The notes: generated from the sequence alone by a model not told the origin. DNA of 64,000 bases from Streptantibioticus silvisoli (GCF_027947535.2 NZ_JAAGKO020000040.1:1-64000); one strand, 5' to 3'. Numbered from the stretch's first letter, positions 56,311 to 63,059 are shown. Numbers and translations: made by a program.

Positions 56311-56616
56311 TCACGGCGTCTCCTTGTCGAGGTGGCAGGGGCACTGGCACGGTGTTCGGCAGAACTTGCAGGATGCCGGGGTTTTAGCCCCGCATACACC
56401 GGTTTCGCCTTGGCAGTACTGGTGGCCGGTGCGCCCGTCGGGGAGGCGCATGTCGCCGTGGAGGCAGCCGGTGGACAGGTACTGGTGTTGCCCGTCGTGT
56501 CCGGTGGCGGCGGCTGTGGCGAGGAGCGTTTCGATGTTGGCCTGGGCCCGGCGGGTGCTGAGACCGGCTTGGGTGAGGTAGGCGACGAGCCGGGCCCGCT
56601 GATCGTCGATCGTCAC
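56311..56616 (-). CDS. cysteine-rich protein with helical N-terminus
   Basis: 101 aa from GTG 56616, which overlaps the upstream TGA. An N-terminal helix (TIDDQRARLVAYLTQAGLST, RRAQANIETLLATAAATG), then YLSTGCLHGDMRLPDGRTGH and a CGAKTPASCKFCRTPCQCPC cluster. This pattern (helix, LHG, C..K.P..CK.C..PC) recurs in Streptomyces phages. Likely zinc-binding. Confidence 0.68.
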   Translation of the reverse strand: MTIDDQRARLVAYLTQAGLSTRRAQANIETLLATAAATGHDGQHQYLSTGCLHGDMRLPDGRTGHQYCQGETGVCGAKTPASCKFCRTPCQCPCHLDKETP

Positions 56617-56936
56617 TGGTAGGTCTCCTCCTCTACGGCGGCGAAGAATGCACGCACGGTCAGCTCGGGGTTGTCGGCGGCGGCCTGCTCCAGTTCGTCG
56701 CACATGTTGTTGACGCCTTGGTGGTACCGGCATTGGTCGCCGGTCTCGGTGCACGCCTGGCAGTCGAACGGGCTGGCGGCGTAGGGGGTGATCTCGGGTG
56801 GCTGGTTGGGGTTGGTTGCGGCACGGTGGTCTGCGGGGAGTGCCCAGTCGGGTAGGTCGCGGACGTGGTGGGCGAGTTGGGCGGCGAGGTCGGGCTGGTA
56901 GCGAAGGAGTTGGTCCCATAGCTCGGCGGCGGTCAC
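56613..56936 (-). CDS. hypothetical protein (107 aa)
   Basis: From GTG 56936, overlapping the upstream TGA. MTAAELWDQLLRYQPDLAAQ, a central FDCQACTETGDQCRYHQG knuckle and a C-terminal LTVRAFFAAVEEETYQ. Zinc-knuckle-like middle. Not recognised. Confidence 0.65.
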   Translation of the reverse strand: MTAAELWDQLLRYQPDLAAQLAHHVRDLPDWALPADHRAATNPNQPPEITPYAASPFDCQACTETGDQCRYHQGVNNMCDELEQAAADNPELTVRAFFAAVEEETYQ

Positions 56937-57244
56937 GGCGTGTCCTTGATGAGCGCACCGGTCTCGATGCGCCGGTAGACGCGGGTCGAGTTGACGGCCA
57001 TCTTCTGTTCGACGGCGTCGGCGAGGTCTATGCCGGTCATCTCGGCGAGGCTGACGAGGTACAGGTACACGTCGGCCAGCTCCTCGCCGAGGCCGGGCAG
57101 TCCCTTGCGCCAGGCGTCGAACGCCTCGGCGACCTCGCCGTAGAGCAACCCGAACTCCAGGGGAACGTCGGTGGTGTTGAAGCTCTTGGCCTGCTTGTTG
57201 GCCCAGGTGGCGGACTGCGTGGCACGGATCGACAGGTCAGGCAT
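56933..57244 (-). CDS. MazG-like nucleotide pyrophosphohydrolase (1)
   Basis: 103 aa from ATG 57244. MazG/all-alpha NTP-PPase motif: EFGLLYGEVAEAFDAWRKG (first Glu pair) and LGEELADVYLYLVSLAEMTG (Glu-Glu-x-x-Asp), then KMAVNSTRVYRRIE. It should hydrolyse NTPs to NMPs plus PPi, possibly to clean up or alter nucleotide pools. A second MazG-like gene lies immediately upstream. Confidence 0.83.
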   Translation of the reverse strand: MPDLSIRATQSATWANKQAKSFNTTDVPLEFGLLYGEVAEAFDAWRKGLPGLGEELADVYLYLVSLAEMTGIDLADAVEQKMAVNSTRVYRRIETGALIKDTP

Positions 57245-57581
57245 CGGTGGCCTCCATCCGTTTGGCGATCTTCTGGATCTTGGCTTCGAGCACGCCGGCC
57301 GGGTCGTCAGCGAACCGGTAGAGGGCGACGAGCGCGGTCACGACCACGTCGCACAGTTCGTCGGCCACGTCTTCCTGGGTGTGGGTGATGCCCTTGCGCG
57401 GGTTCTGGCCGATCATGCCGATGTACGCCTGGGTGACCTCGCCGACTTCCTCGGCGAGCTTGAGGAGCCGCATGGCGGTCTCGTGGTCGGAGTGGCCGTT
57501 GGCGTTGTCGATCCACGCCGTGATCCGACGCAGCGTGGCCCACGCATCCGGAGCGAGGACGGGGGTGTCGGTGTTGGTCAT
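57237..57581 (-). CDS. MazG-like nucleotide pyrophosphohydrolase (2)
   Basis: 114 aa from ATG 57581. Motifs LLKLAEEVGEVTQAYIGMI (Glu-Glu-x-x-Glu) and QEDVADELCDVVVTALVALY (Glu-x-x-Asp), then ADDPAGVLEAKIQKIAKRM. A second all-alpha NTP-PPase, eight bases overlapping the first. Two adjacent, diverged copies suggest different substrates or a heteromer. Confidence 0.83.
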   Translation of the reverse strand: MTNTDTPVLAPDAWATLRRITAWIDNANGHSDHETAMRLLKLAEEVGEVTQAYIGMIGQNPRKGITHTQEDVADELCDVVVTALVALYRFADDPAGVLEAKIQKIAKRMEATDA

Positions 57582-57817
57582 GCGGTGTCTACTTCGGCGT
57601 TGCTCAGGTCGCGGATGGCGTCGTCGATGGCCTGGTTGTAGGTGGTGGTCTCGATGCTGTCGGGGTTGTCTGCGGCGCGCTGGGAGCGGATGAGGGCGAC
57701 GAGGTAGCTGCGGGTCGTGTCGTACAGGAGGTCGCGGTCCTCGTCGGTGAGGACTTCGAAGCTGCGGACGTAGTCGAGTTCGCGCTTCGCGGCGGTCAGA
57801 CTGGCGGGCTCGGTCAT
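57578..57817 (-). CDS. small helical protein upstream of the MazG pair
   Basis: 79 aa from ATG 57817; GTG 57820 sits too close to the AGGAG site. MTEPASLTAAKRELDYVRSF, then LTDEDRDLLYDTTRSYLVAL. Helical and acidic. Its stop overlaps the MazG-2 start. Unknown. Confidence 0.65.
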   Translation of the reverse strand: MTEPASLTAAKRELDYVRSFEVLTDEDRDLLYDTTRSYLVALIRSQRAADNPDSIETTTYNQAIDDAIRDLSNAEVDTA

Positions 57818-57848
57818 CACGGTCTCCTCGGGTTGTTGGTGGCGGGTG

Positions 57849-57897
57849 GTGGCGCCTCGGGCGGGATTCGATCCCGCAGCTCATGCGTGGGCCGAGG
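57849..57897 (-). ncRNA. tRNA-like acceptor/T-arm structure lacking D and anticodon arms
   Basis: On the minus strand: GCCTCGG (57897-57891), 14 bases, a T-stem GCGGG (57876-57872), loop ATCGAAT, CCCGC (57864-57860), then directly CCGAGGC (57859-57853), discriminator G and CCA (57851-57849). Both stems pair perfectly and stack in tRNA geometry, with an encoded CCA and a TCGA-bearing T-loop. The D and anticodon arms are replaced by 14 bases. It may be a tRNA remnant, an attachment-site fragment or a processing signal. Visible structure, unknown function. Confidence 0.4.
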
Positions 57898-57939
57898 CTG
57901 GTCCGGCGAAGCGGGTAGTCCAGGACGACGGGCGGACGA

Positions 57940-58299
57940 TCAGGGGGTCTTTGGACGCCAGAAGTCAGCCATTTCGGCGCCGGTGAGTTGCTCCTCATGG
58001 CCGGTGACGTCCTGCCGCAGGGTGTAGACGGTGGGGGCGCCTGACCATCTGCCGCCCTTGGCGCGGTCCCAGTCCACTGCGGTAACGGTCCACGAAGATC
58101 CGTCGGTGTGCACGAGCCGGTCGCCATGAAACAGGGCGCCTTGTTGGCGTGGATGAACTGTGCACACGTCCTTGGCCCATGTCATTCGCCCGTCAACAAC
58201 GGCGGCGACGATGGTTGGCTCGCTGTAGTTCTTCATCGCTTCGAAGTCGTCGTCGTTCACTGGGAGAGCGATGGATGTCTGTTCGGGGTCTGCCGCCAT
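57940..58299 (-). CDS. hypothetical protein (119 aa)
   Basis: From ATG 58299. MAADPEQTSIALPVNDDDFE, then VVDGRMTWAKDVCTVHPRQQ and GRWSGAPTVYTLRQDVTGH. Mixed beta-rich sequence. No family recognised. The tRNA-like structure lies downstream of it. Confidence 0.62.
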   Translation of the reverse strand: MAADPEQTSIALPVNDDDFEAMKNYSEPTIVAAVVDGRMTWAKDVCTVHPRQQGALFHGDRLVHTDGSSWTVTAVDWDRAKGGRWSGAPTVYTLRQDVTGHEEQLTGAEMADFWRPKTP

Positions 58300-58301
58300 G
58301 G

Positions 58302-58484
58302 TCACTTCACCCGCGTCCAGTCGTACCCGCCCTCGGGGTGTCGCCTGTTGAGGAGATCGGTGGTGGCCTCGGCCGCCTTGAATTCGGTGAATGTCCCAAA
58401 CCACCTGCCCTGCACGTCGTGGATCTCGAAGGTGCCAGGCAGATTCATGGTGTAGCGGTGCGGGGTTCGGATGGTGTTGCTCAC
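58302..58484 (-). CDS. small hypothetical protein (60 aa)
   Basis: From ATG 58484. MSNTIRTPHRYTMNLPGTFE, then VQGRWFGTFTEFKAAEATTD. Beta-hairpin then helix. Unknown. It ends two bases before the next ATG. Confidence 0.62.
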   Translation of the reverse strand: MSNTIRTPHRYTMNLPGTFEIHDVQGRWFGTFTEFKAAEATTDLLNRRHPEGGYDWTRVK

Positions 58485-58535
58485 TGTTGGCCTCCGACGT
58501 GCGGGTAGATGGTGGTTGGCGGGCTGGTGAAGCGA

Positions 58536-58703
58536 TTACTGGACTTCGCCGCGCATAACGGCCATGAGGAAGTCGTCGAGGAAGATCGGCGGCACGTCAG
58601 GGCGGGTGGAGTCGTGGAGTTCGAGGCTTCCGCCGTTGGCGGCGGTCTCGCGGATGGCGTCGCCGTTCGGGCTGGACATGTCGATGCGGGTGATGTTGGC
58701 CAT
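58536..58703 (-). CDS. small hypothetical protein (55 aa)
   Basis: From ATG 58703, with GAGGAACCTCAG upstream. MANITRIDMSSPNGDAIRET, then LHDSTRPDVPPIFLDDFLMA. Short and acidic. Unknown. Confidence 0.58.
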   Translation of the reverse strand: MANITRIDMSSPNGDAIRETAANGGSLELHDSTRPDVPPIFLDDFLMAVMRGEVQ

Positions 58704-58713
58704 CTGAGGTTCC

Positions 58714-59046
58714 TCAGGCAGCAAGCGCGACAGCGCTGGTCAGGGTCTGGTGGTTGGTGATGCGGTCGATGCGGAAGTGGGTGTCGTCGCCATCCCGCAG
58801 GTCGTGGGCGCGGAGGATGATGTCGCCCGCCGCGGTGACCCGCAGGTCGAGGGGCCGTATCGCCCGCCGGGACGCCTCGCCGGACGCCTTGCGGTAGCTG
58901 ATGACGACCGTCGTCCCGGTGTCGATCGCCTGGTACAGGTCGACGATCAGGCTGTGCCGGTAGCCGCGCACAGCGGTGACCAGGCAGGGGTCGGCGGTGA
59001 GGGCGGTGCGGATCGTGCGGCGGATGGCGGCGAGCGTGCGGTTCAT
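58714..59046 (-). CDS. WYL-domain-like protein
   Basis: 110 aa from ATG 59046, overlapping the upstream TGA (ATGA). The WYL core: VDLYQAIDTGTTVVISYRKA, SRRAIRPLDLRVTAAGDIIL and RAHDLRDGDDTHFRIDRITN. WYL domains sense ligands (often nucleotide-like) and act in defence and transcription control. The N-terminal DNA-binding part of full regulators is absent here. Confidence 0.78.
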   Translation of the reverse strand: MNRTLAAIRRTIRTALTADPCLVTAVRGYRHSLIVDLYQAIDTGTTVVISYRKASGEASRRAIRPLDLRVTAAGDIILRAHDLRDGDDTHFRIDRITNHQTLTSAVALAA

Positions 59047-59201
59047 CGGGTCACCACGGCAGGAATGGTCACGGTGGGCCAACTGACCAGGGCGTCGTAG
59101 TCGAAGTGGTTCCGGTTGCCGCTGGCACGGTGGTGGCCGTCGTTCTTGCCGCAGGCGAACGTGATGCCGTCCTTCGTGGTGGTGGCCTTGCACTTCTTCA
59201 C
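59043..59201 (-). CDS. small Cys-pair protein (52 aa)
   Basis: From GTG 59201, GGGAG upstream. VKKCKATTTKDGITFACGKN, DGHHRASGNRNHFDYDALVS. Cys and His residues suggest a zinc site. Coupled to the WYL gene. Unknown. Confidence 0.6.
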   Translation of the reverse strand: MKKCKATTTKDGITFACGKNDGHHRASGNRNHFDYDALVSWPTVTIPAVVTR

Positions 59202-59259
59202 GGCGGTCTCCCTGCGGCGGTTGAGCGGTCGTTGGTGGGCTGAGTGCCTCGGGGGGCGG

Positions 59260-59451
59260 TCAGCCCTTGGTGACCTGCGCCCGGTGTACAACGGCGACGG
59301 TCGATCCGGACGCGTTGAGGATCATGAAGAACCGGTCGTCGCGGCCCGCCCACCAGGCGTTCCGAGCGCCGCGGATCGCGGCGTCCAGCGTCTCGCTCCG
59401 GGAGGTGATCTCACGGTTGTCCATCGTGGTGTAGCGGAGCGTGCTGGCCAT
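59260..59451 (-). CDS. small hypothetical protein (63 aa)
   Basis: From ATG 59451, with GGGAGACCACG upstream. MASTLRYTTMDNREITSRSE, then NAWWAGRDDRFFMILNASGS. Beta-rich, aromatic. First gene of the leftward operon, divergent from the HTH gene at 59558. Unknown. Confidence 0.62.
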   Translation of the reverse strand: MASTLRYTTMDNREITSRSETLDAAIRGARNAWWAGRDDRFFMILNASGSTVAVVHRAQVTKG

Positions 59452-59496
59452 CGTGGTCTCCCTGCGGTTGATGCCCTTGGCGATGACTCCATTGTG

Positions 59497-59545
59497 GCCA
59501 ACTCGCTTGGCGTTGTCAACACTGTTGGCATTGGCGTCAGCCAAC
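59497..59545. promoter_or_regulatory. cluster of GCCAA/TTGGC operator-like sites
   Basis: Sites: GCCAA 59497-59501, TTGGC 59507-59511, GTTGTCAAC 59512-59520 (palindrome), GTTGGC 59524-59529, TTGGC 59531-59535 and GCCAAC 59540-59545. They pair as inverted repeats (for example TTGGC-GTCA-GCCAA) within the 106-base divergent region between 59451 and 59558, where both promoters must lie. Likely bound by the HTH protein encoded at 59558. Confidence 0.6.
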
Positions 59546-59557
59546 GCCTATGCCATC

Positions 59558-59842
59558 ATGAACGGCATGGACACCCATGCCCTCGAAGCCGCAGCTCAGC
59601 GTTACAAGAAAGCCGACGATGCCCTCAGGAACGCCCGCGAGAAACTCCAGGTGGAGGCGGTCGCCGCCCTGCGCTCCGGGGTCAAACAAGTCGAGGTCGG
59701 ACGCATCACCGAGTGGAGCCGCGAATACCTGCGGCGCCTGCGCGACGAGGCCGACAAGCGCGATGCCGAAGCAGAAGCTCAGGCGGAACTCGAAGCCCTT
59801 CGCCAACGCGTCGCCGAGCTGGAAGCCGATCCCGACGCCTGA
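59558..59842 (+). CDS. HTH/coiled-coil regulator-like protein
   Basis: 94 aa from ATG 59558; ATG 59567 is an alternative. ALEAAAQRYKKADDALRNAR and EKLQVEAVAALRSGVKQVEV lead into an HTH-like GRITEWSREYLRRLRDEADK, then a coiled coil (ALRQRVAELEADPDA). The AAQRYKxADDALxxAREKL and GxxxxEVxxxTxxSREYLRRL arrangement is that of small Streptomyces plasmid regulators. Sits beside its probable operator cluster. Confidence 0.72.
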   Translation: MNGMDTHALEAAAQRYKKADDALRNAREKLQVEAVAALRSGVKQVEVGRITEWSREYLRRLRDEADKRDAEAEAQAELEALRQRVAELEADPDA

Positions 59843-59892
59843 TCTCCGCCCCCGTTCGCCCCGCCCACCGCCTTGGTGTGCGGGGCGTCTGC

Positions 59893-59908
59893 ATGCCGGG
59901 CCCGGCAT
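59893..59908. terminator. short perfect palindrome between convergent genes
   Basis: ATGCCGGG (59893-59900) with its complement (59901-59908), overlapping the stop of the leftward LuxR-type gene. Weak terminator candidate between the gene ends at 59842 and 59908. Confidence 0.4.
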
Positions 59909-60243
59909 CACGCCGCGTCCCGCCGGGTCTTGAGCCCGGCCCGGTAAACGGCCTCCCCGGACCGGCACGCCTCGCACGGCGGCTCACCGCGGCGTTGGTG
60001 GGTGGTGTAGCCGGCGTGGTCACCGTGCCGCTGCCAGCGAAACACCTGGAGTTCCCACGCCCGGTTCACCGCATGCCGCAGGTTCCGGGCACCGAGGGCG
60101 GCGATGATGATCCGCTCGTGGTAGTCGACCGTGCCCTCGGCAAGGAACAGTGCGGCGGCGATCTCCCGGCGGGACAGGCCCTCGGCAGCCAGACGCAGGA
60201 TCTGCTGTTGCCGGTCAGTCAGGGCCGGCGGGAAGGGGGTCAC
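59908..60243 (-). CDS. LuxR-type HTH protein with C-terminal Cys motif
   Basis: 111 aa from GTG 60243. A LuxR/GerE HTH spans residues about 8-58 (LTDRQQQILRLAAEGLSRRE, IAAALFLAEGTVDYHERIII, ALGARNLRHAV). The C-terminus reads HAGYTTHQRRGEPPCEACRS, a motif (GYxxHxRxGExPCxxC) I know from other actinophage and Streptomyces proteins, probably zinc-binding. No receiver domain, so it is a stand-alone DNA-binding protein. Confidence 0.8.
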   Translation of the reverse strand: MTPFPPALTDRQQQILRLAAEGLSRREIAAALFLAEGTVDYHERIIIAALGARNLRHAVNRAWELQVFRWQRHGDHAGYTTHQRRGEPPCEACRSGEAVYRAGLKTRRDAA

Positions 60244-60413
60244 AGGAGTCCTCTCGTCGGCACGTCCACGACGGGGCGTGCAGGCGGTTCGGGGTCGGGT
60301 TCGTCGTCGACCGGCAGCGGCACGGCAGCGCCCTCCCAGCGGGCGCACCAGCAATCACCCGGCCGGCACACCGACGGGTCGTCGATGCACGGGGCGCGAC
60401 GGTCAGCGGTCAC
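60240..60413 (-). CDS. small Cys-rich protein (57 aa)
   Basis: GTG 60413 to TGA 60242-60240, overlapping both neighbours in GTGA junctions. VTADRRAPCIDDPSVCRPGD, then CWCARWEGAAVPLPVDDEPD and a Pro-rich tail. Four Cys in the first third. Unknown, but the coupling on both sides supports reality. Confidence 0.65.
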   Translation of the reverse strand: MTADRRAPCIDDPSVCRPGDCWCARWEGAAVPLPVDDEPDPEPPARPVVDVPTRGLL

Positions 60414-60838
60414 GGCTGGCCACCCGCGGCGACGCGGAGTAGGACCGCGGCGTGGCAGTGGTCCGGCTCGCCCGGCTCCGGCTCAGCGCACCAGCACATG
60501 AGGTCCCGGCCCGCGAGATCCCGGACTTCGGCCAGCAACTTGGGCTGCGCTTGGATCCACTCGGCGTAGTAGCGCGTGGCTTGCTGGCGGGCGGTCACCT
60601 CGTAAGCGCAGCGCACCCAGTAGGTGCCAGGGATCGGATTGCTGTAGGGATCGCGAGTCCACGAGACGGCCCAACCCTTCGGGTTCTTCGTCGTCACCAC
60701 GGCCCACGGGTTCCCGAAGCGAGTGCCGCGCCCGACGTAGATCGGCTTGCGGCCCTGCTCGTCGAGCGGGGCGGTCCACCCTGCGGTGCGGCGACGCTTG
60801 ATCCGGCGGGGTGTGGTGGCGGGTTCGGGGTTGGTCAT
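60410..60838 (-). CDS. DUF4326 domain protein
   Basis: 142 aa from ATG 60838, with GAGGAG upstream. DUF4326 pattern: PRRIKRRRTAGWTAPLDEQG (R-R-x-x-G-W), KPIYVGRGTRFGNPWAVVTT, then LLAEVRDLAGRDLMCWCAEP and PGEPDHCHAAVLLRVA. The RGTRFGNPW and C-W-C...H-C-H-A motifs suggest a metal- or nucleotide-binding fold. Function unknown. A shortened copy lies at 62577. Confidence 0.83.
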   Translation of the reverse strand: MTNPEPATTPRRIKRRRTAGWTAPLDEQGRKPIYVGRGTRFGNPWAVVTTKNPKGWAVSWTRDPYSNPIPGTYWVRCAYEVTARQQATRYYAEWIQAQPKLLAEVRDLAGRDLMCWCAEPEPGEPDHCHAAVLLRVAAGGQP

Positions 60839-61008
60839 CGGGTGCTCCTCGTGGTTTCGGTTGACGGGATGCGGGCTCCTGGCGCCCCTGGGGGCCTTTC
60901 GTGGGCTCGGTGGACCCGAGGGCCGCTCTTGTGCTGTTCGGCGCTCAGGCGGGCGCGGAGACGGCTTCCCGGGGGCCGGGTGCCGCACATCGAAGGTTCG
61001 GGCTTCAT
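60835..61008 (-). CDS. possible small coupled protein (57 aa)
   Basis: ATG 61008 overlaps the upstream TGA and the TGA overlaps the DUF4326 ATG, both as ATGA. The sequence MKPEPSMCGTRPPGSRLRAR is basic and Pro-rich, and third-position GC falls towards the end. The coupling favours a gene, the composition does not. Confidence 0.35.
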   Translation of the reverse strand: MKPEPSMCGTRPPGSRLRARLSAEQHKSGPRVHRAHERPPGAPGARIPSTETTRSTR

Positions 61009-61232
61009 CCGCCCGCCTCGATCTGATCCGGTTTCGGCGCTTCCAACCCGAGTTGCACCGCCGCGAGTTCCACGGCCTCCCGGATCGACAAGCCCTCCTC
61101 CGAACCGGCCCGCAGAGCCTCCGCACGGGCATGCAGTTCGTCGGCGAGCACCTGCTGCTCGGCGGTGAGCACCGGACGACCACGGCGCCCGCGGGACGGC
61201 CGAGGAGCGGCGGGTTCTTGGATGTGGGTCAT
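61005..61232 (-). CDS. small helical protein (75 aa)
   Basis: From ATG 61232. MTHIQEPAAPRPSRGRRGRP, then VLTAEQQVLADELHARAEAL and EEGLSIREAVELAAVQLGLE. A basic N-terminus and two helices; the second half resembles a small HTH. Unknown. Confidence 0.62.
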   Translation of the reverse strand: MTHIQEPAAPRPSRGRRGRPVLTAEQQVLADELHARAEALRAGSEEGLSIREAVELAAVQLGLEAPKPDQIEAGG

Positions 61233-61301
61233 GTCGGCCTCGATTCGCTGTGTGGTGCGCGTTCTAACGGCCTCGGGGCGCCTTCCGGCCCTCGAGTGCC
61301 A

Positions 61302-61348
61302 CCCGGAGCGCCCACAGGCCCTCACAGGGCCCCTGTGGACGCTCCGGG
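61302..61348 (-). terminator. long bulged stem-loop after the methyltransferase gene
   Basis: CCCGGAGCG (61302-61310) pairs with CGCTCCGGG (61340-61348), and CCACAGG (61312-61318) with CCTGTGG (61332-61338). It begins 28 bases beyond the methyltransferase stop in the leftward direction. Confidence 0.7.
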
Positions 61349-61375
61349 CGGTGGTGGTGCGGTGGGCGGCGGGAA

Positions 61376-62347
61376 TCACGCCGCGGCAGGAAGGGCGGCG
61401 GCAGACGGCAGGCCGGTCGCGGCCGAAAGGACCGCGGTCGCGAACGGGACAGCGACGGCATTGCCAACCTGGAGGTACCGCTGACCCGCCCGGCCGGCGA
61501 ACACCAGGCCCGGCCGGAACCCCTGAAGTACGGCAGCCTCAGCCAGCGTCGGCCGCATGTGGGTTACCCCAACCCGCTCCCGCCACTCGCCAACCCGCTC
61601 CGCCGCGGCCTTCATGGCCCGCCGGGTGCCGTTGCCGAACGGCTCCGCACCACCCGTCGCCGTACCGCCGCCCGTCACTGTGGGCGCCGGCCGCCGGGTG
61701 TAGCCCCAGCCGATCGCCTCCGCCATCGACACGTGCGGCAGCAGCCCCAGCCCGAACCCGTGGGTCGGCTCCGGCAACCTGACCTCCGCGACCCGGCTGG
61801 CAACGAGCACCGCACGCTTACGGTGCTGCGGCAGCCCGAAGTCCGCCGCATCCAGCACCCCGCACGCCGCCGAGTACCCCCAGTCGCGCAGGATCTCGAC
61901 GTACTGCCCCCACAGCGGCAGCACTGCCGGCACCTGCTCCATTGCGATCCACTGTGGGCGCAGGTCGTAATGCCAGCGCATCGGCTCCGCCGTGAGGATC
62001 GACCGCTCGTCCAGGCAGGCAGCCTTGATGGCTGCCCGGGTGTCCCGTCCGCGGGCCAGGTCTTCCACCGCCTGCGCGACCAGCGGCCGGTCGTGCAGGC
62101 CGAGACGGCCACCCGAGCGCGAGTACGCCTGACACGGCGGCGAATCCACCTTGCCGACGGTCCGGCCACGGAACGGCTCGGTCGGGTAGTCGGCCACGTC
62201 GCACTGGACGGTGGCGTGCCCCGCATCGCTGCGAGTTCGGCAGGCCGCCCAGTCCAGCTCCAGCCCTACATCGGCGAGGCCGAGGGGGAGCATGCCCTCG
62301 GACCAGCCGATGCCGGCGAACCCGTGGACGATCAAGTCGGCGGTCAT
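61376..62347 (-). CDS. C5-cytosine DNA methyltransferase
   Basis: 323 aa from ATG 62347, overlapping the upstream TGA. Motif I-like LIVHGFAGIGWSEGM, motif IV with the catalytic Cys72 in VDSPPCQAYSRSGG, motif VI-like WIAMEQVPAV (Glu137), motif VIII PQHRKRAVLVAS and motif X YLQVGNAVAVPFA. The target-recognition region (about 190-270) is short. It should methylate cytosine C5 in DNA. No cognate endonuclease is seen, so it is probably a protective or regulatory phage methylase. Confidence 0.92.
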   Translation of the reverse strand: MTADLIVHGFAGIGWSEGMLPLGLADVGLELDWAACRTRSDAGHATVQCDVADYPTEPFRGRTVGKVDSPPCQAYSRSGGRLGLHDRPLVAQAVEDLARGRDTRAAIKAACLDERSILTAEPMRWHYDLRPQWIAMEQVPAVLPLWGQYVEILRDWGYSAACGVLDAADFGLPQHRKRAVLVASRVAEVRLPEPTHGFGLGLLPHVSMAEAIGWGYTRRPAPTVTGGGTATGGAEPFGNGTRRAMKAAAERVGEWRERVGVTHMRPTLAEAAVLQGFRPGLVFAGRAGQRYLQVGNAVAVPFATAVLSAATGLPSAAALPAAA

Positions 62348-62580
62348 CAGGCGGCCTTTCCGGTCTGGGCGGTGGTGTCGGGTACGGCGCGGAGGTGCCG
62401 GCGACGGCGGACCGCGGGTTCGCCGATGGCGGCGGCCAACTCGGCGTAATGTGCGGCAGCCTCAGCCGGCGTGGTCACCCGACGGGGCCCGAGGAGCTGT
62501 ACGCCCGTCTGCGGGCCTCTCACGCCCCCGAACGTCCCGGTGGGCAGTTCCTCCGCCAAAAGCCGCTCCAGGGGCGTCAC
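62347..62580 (-). CDS. small hypothetical protein upstream of the methyltransferase
   Basis: 77 aa from GTG 62580, overlapping the upstream TGA. VTPLERLLAEELPTGTFGGV, then TPAEAAAHYAELAAAIGEPA and a basic tail (RRRRHLRAVPDTTAQ). Coupled to the methyltransferase start. Unknown. Confidence 0.65.
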   Translation of the reverse strand: MTPLERLLAEELPTGTFGGVRGPQTGVQLLGPRRVTTPAEAAAHYAELAAAIGEPAVRRRRHLRAVPDTTAQTGKAA

Positions 62581-62756
62581 AGCGTCTCCCCGGGGGCATC
62601 GTTCGCCAGCCGCAGCAACACCGCGGCGTGGCAGTGGTCTGGCTCGCCCGGCTCCGGCAACGGGCACGTGCACGCCAAGTCCTTGCCGCGAAGCAGGTGG
62701 AGATCCGCGAGGGTCCAGCCCTTCGTGCGCTTGCGCTGAACACGTTGCGGGCTCAT
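62577..62756 (-). CDS. shortened DUF4326-like protein
   Basis: 59 aa from ATG 62756. It keeps the N-terminal RVQRKRTKGW (as RRIKRRRTAGW in the 142-aa copy) and the C-terminal LRGKDLACTCPLPEPGEPDH, CHAAVLLRLAN, but lacks about 80 residues in between, including the RGTRFGNPW motif. Coupled on both sides. It may be a truncated, still expressed paralogue. Confidence 0.75.
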   Translation of the reverse strand: MSPQRVQRKRTKGWTLADLHLLRGKDLACTCPLPEPGEPDHCHAAVLLRLANDAPGETL

Positions 62757-63046
62757 GCGGTGACTCCTTCGCGGCTGACGGGATGCGCGGCGGCCGACCA
62801 CGCGGTCAACATCCGCACGCCCTCGAACTCACTGCGGGGCGCCAACACCAGCTGGCCGAGCGGGCCCTGGATGCGCTCCAGGGCGACTTCCGCGGATCCG
62901 GCCCAGGTGCAGCAGACGGCGTACAGGCTGCGGCTGGTGCCGTTCAGCGCGATGGCGTTGACGATCGTCGCCGCGGGCTCGTACTCGCCGTCGACCGCGT
63001 ACTGGAGCGCCGCGAGCGAGAAACGCTTGACCTCTTCGAGTTCCAT
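62753..63046 (-). CDS. hypothetical protein (97 aa)
   Basis: From ATG 63046. MELEEVKRFSLAALQYAVDG, then AATIVNAIALNGTSRSLYAV and LTAWSAAAHPVSREGV. Mixed fold. The stop overlaps the DUF4326-like ATG. Not recognised. Confidence 0.65.
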   Translation of the reverse strand: MELEEVKRFSLAALQYAVDGEYEPAATIVNAIALNGTSRSLYAVCCTWAGSAEVALERIQGPLGQLVLAPRSEFEGVRMLTAWSAAAHPVSREGVTA

Positions 63047-63059
63047 GATCGTTGGCCTT

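Noticed and set aside
57849-57925. Complete tRNA gene around the tRNA-like structure
   Set aside because: No D-arm or anticodon stem can be formed upstream at the correct distance, and the matching 5' acceptor strand lies only 14 bases from the T-stem.
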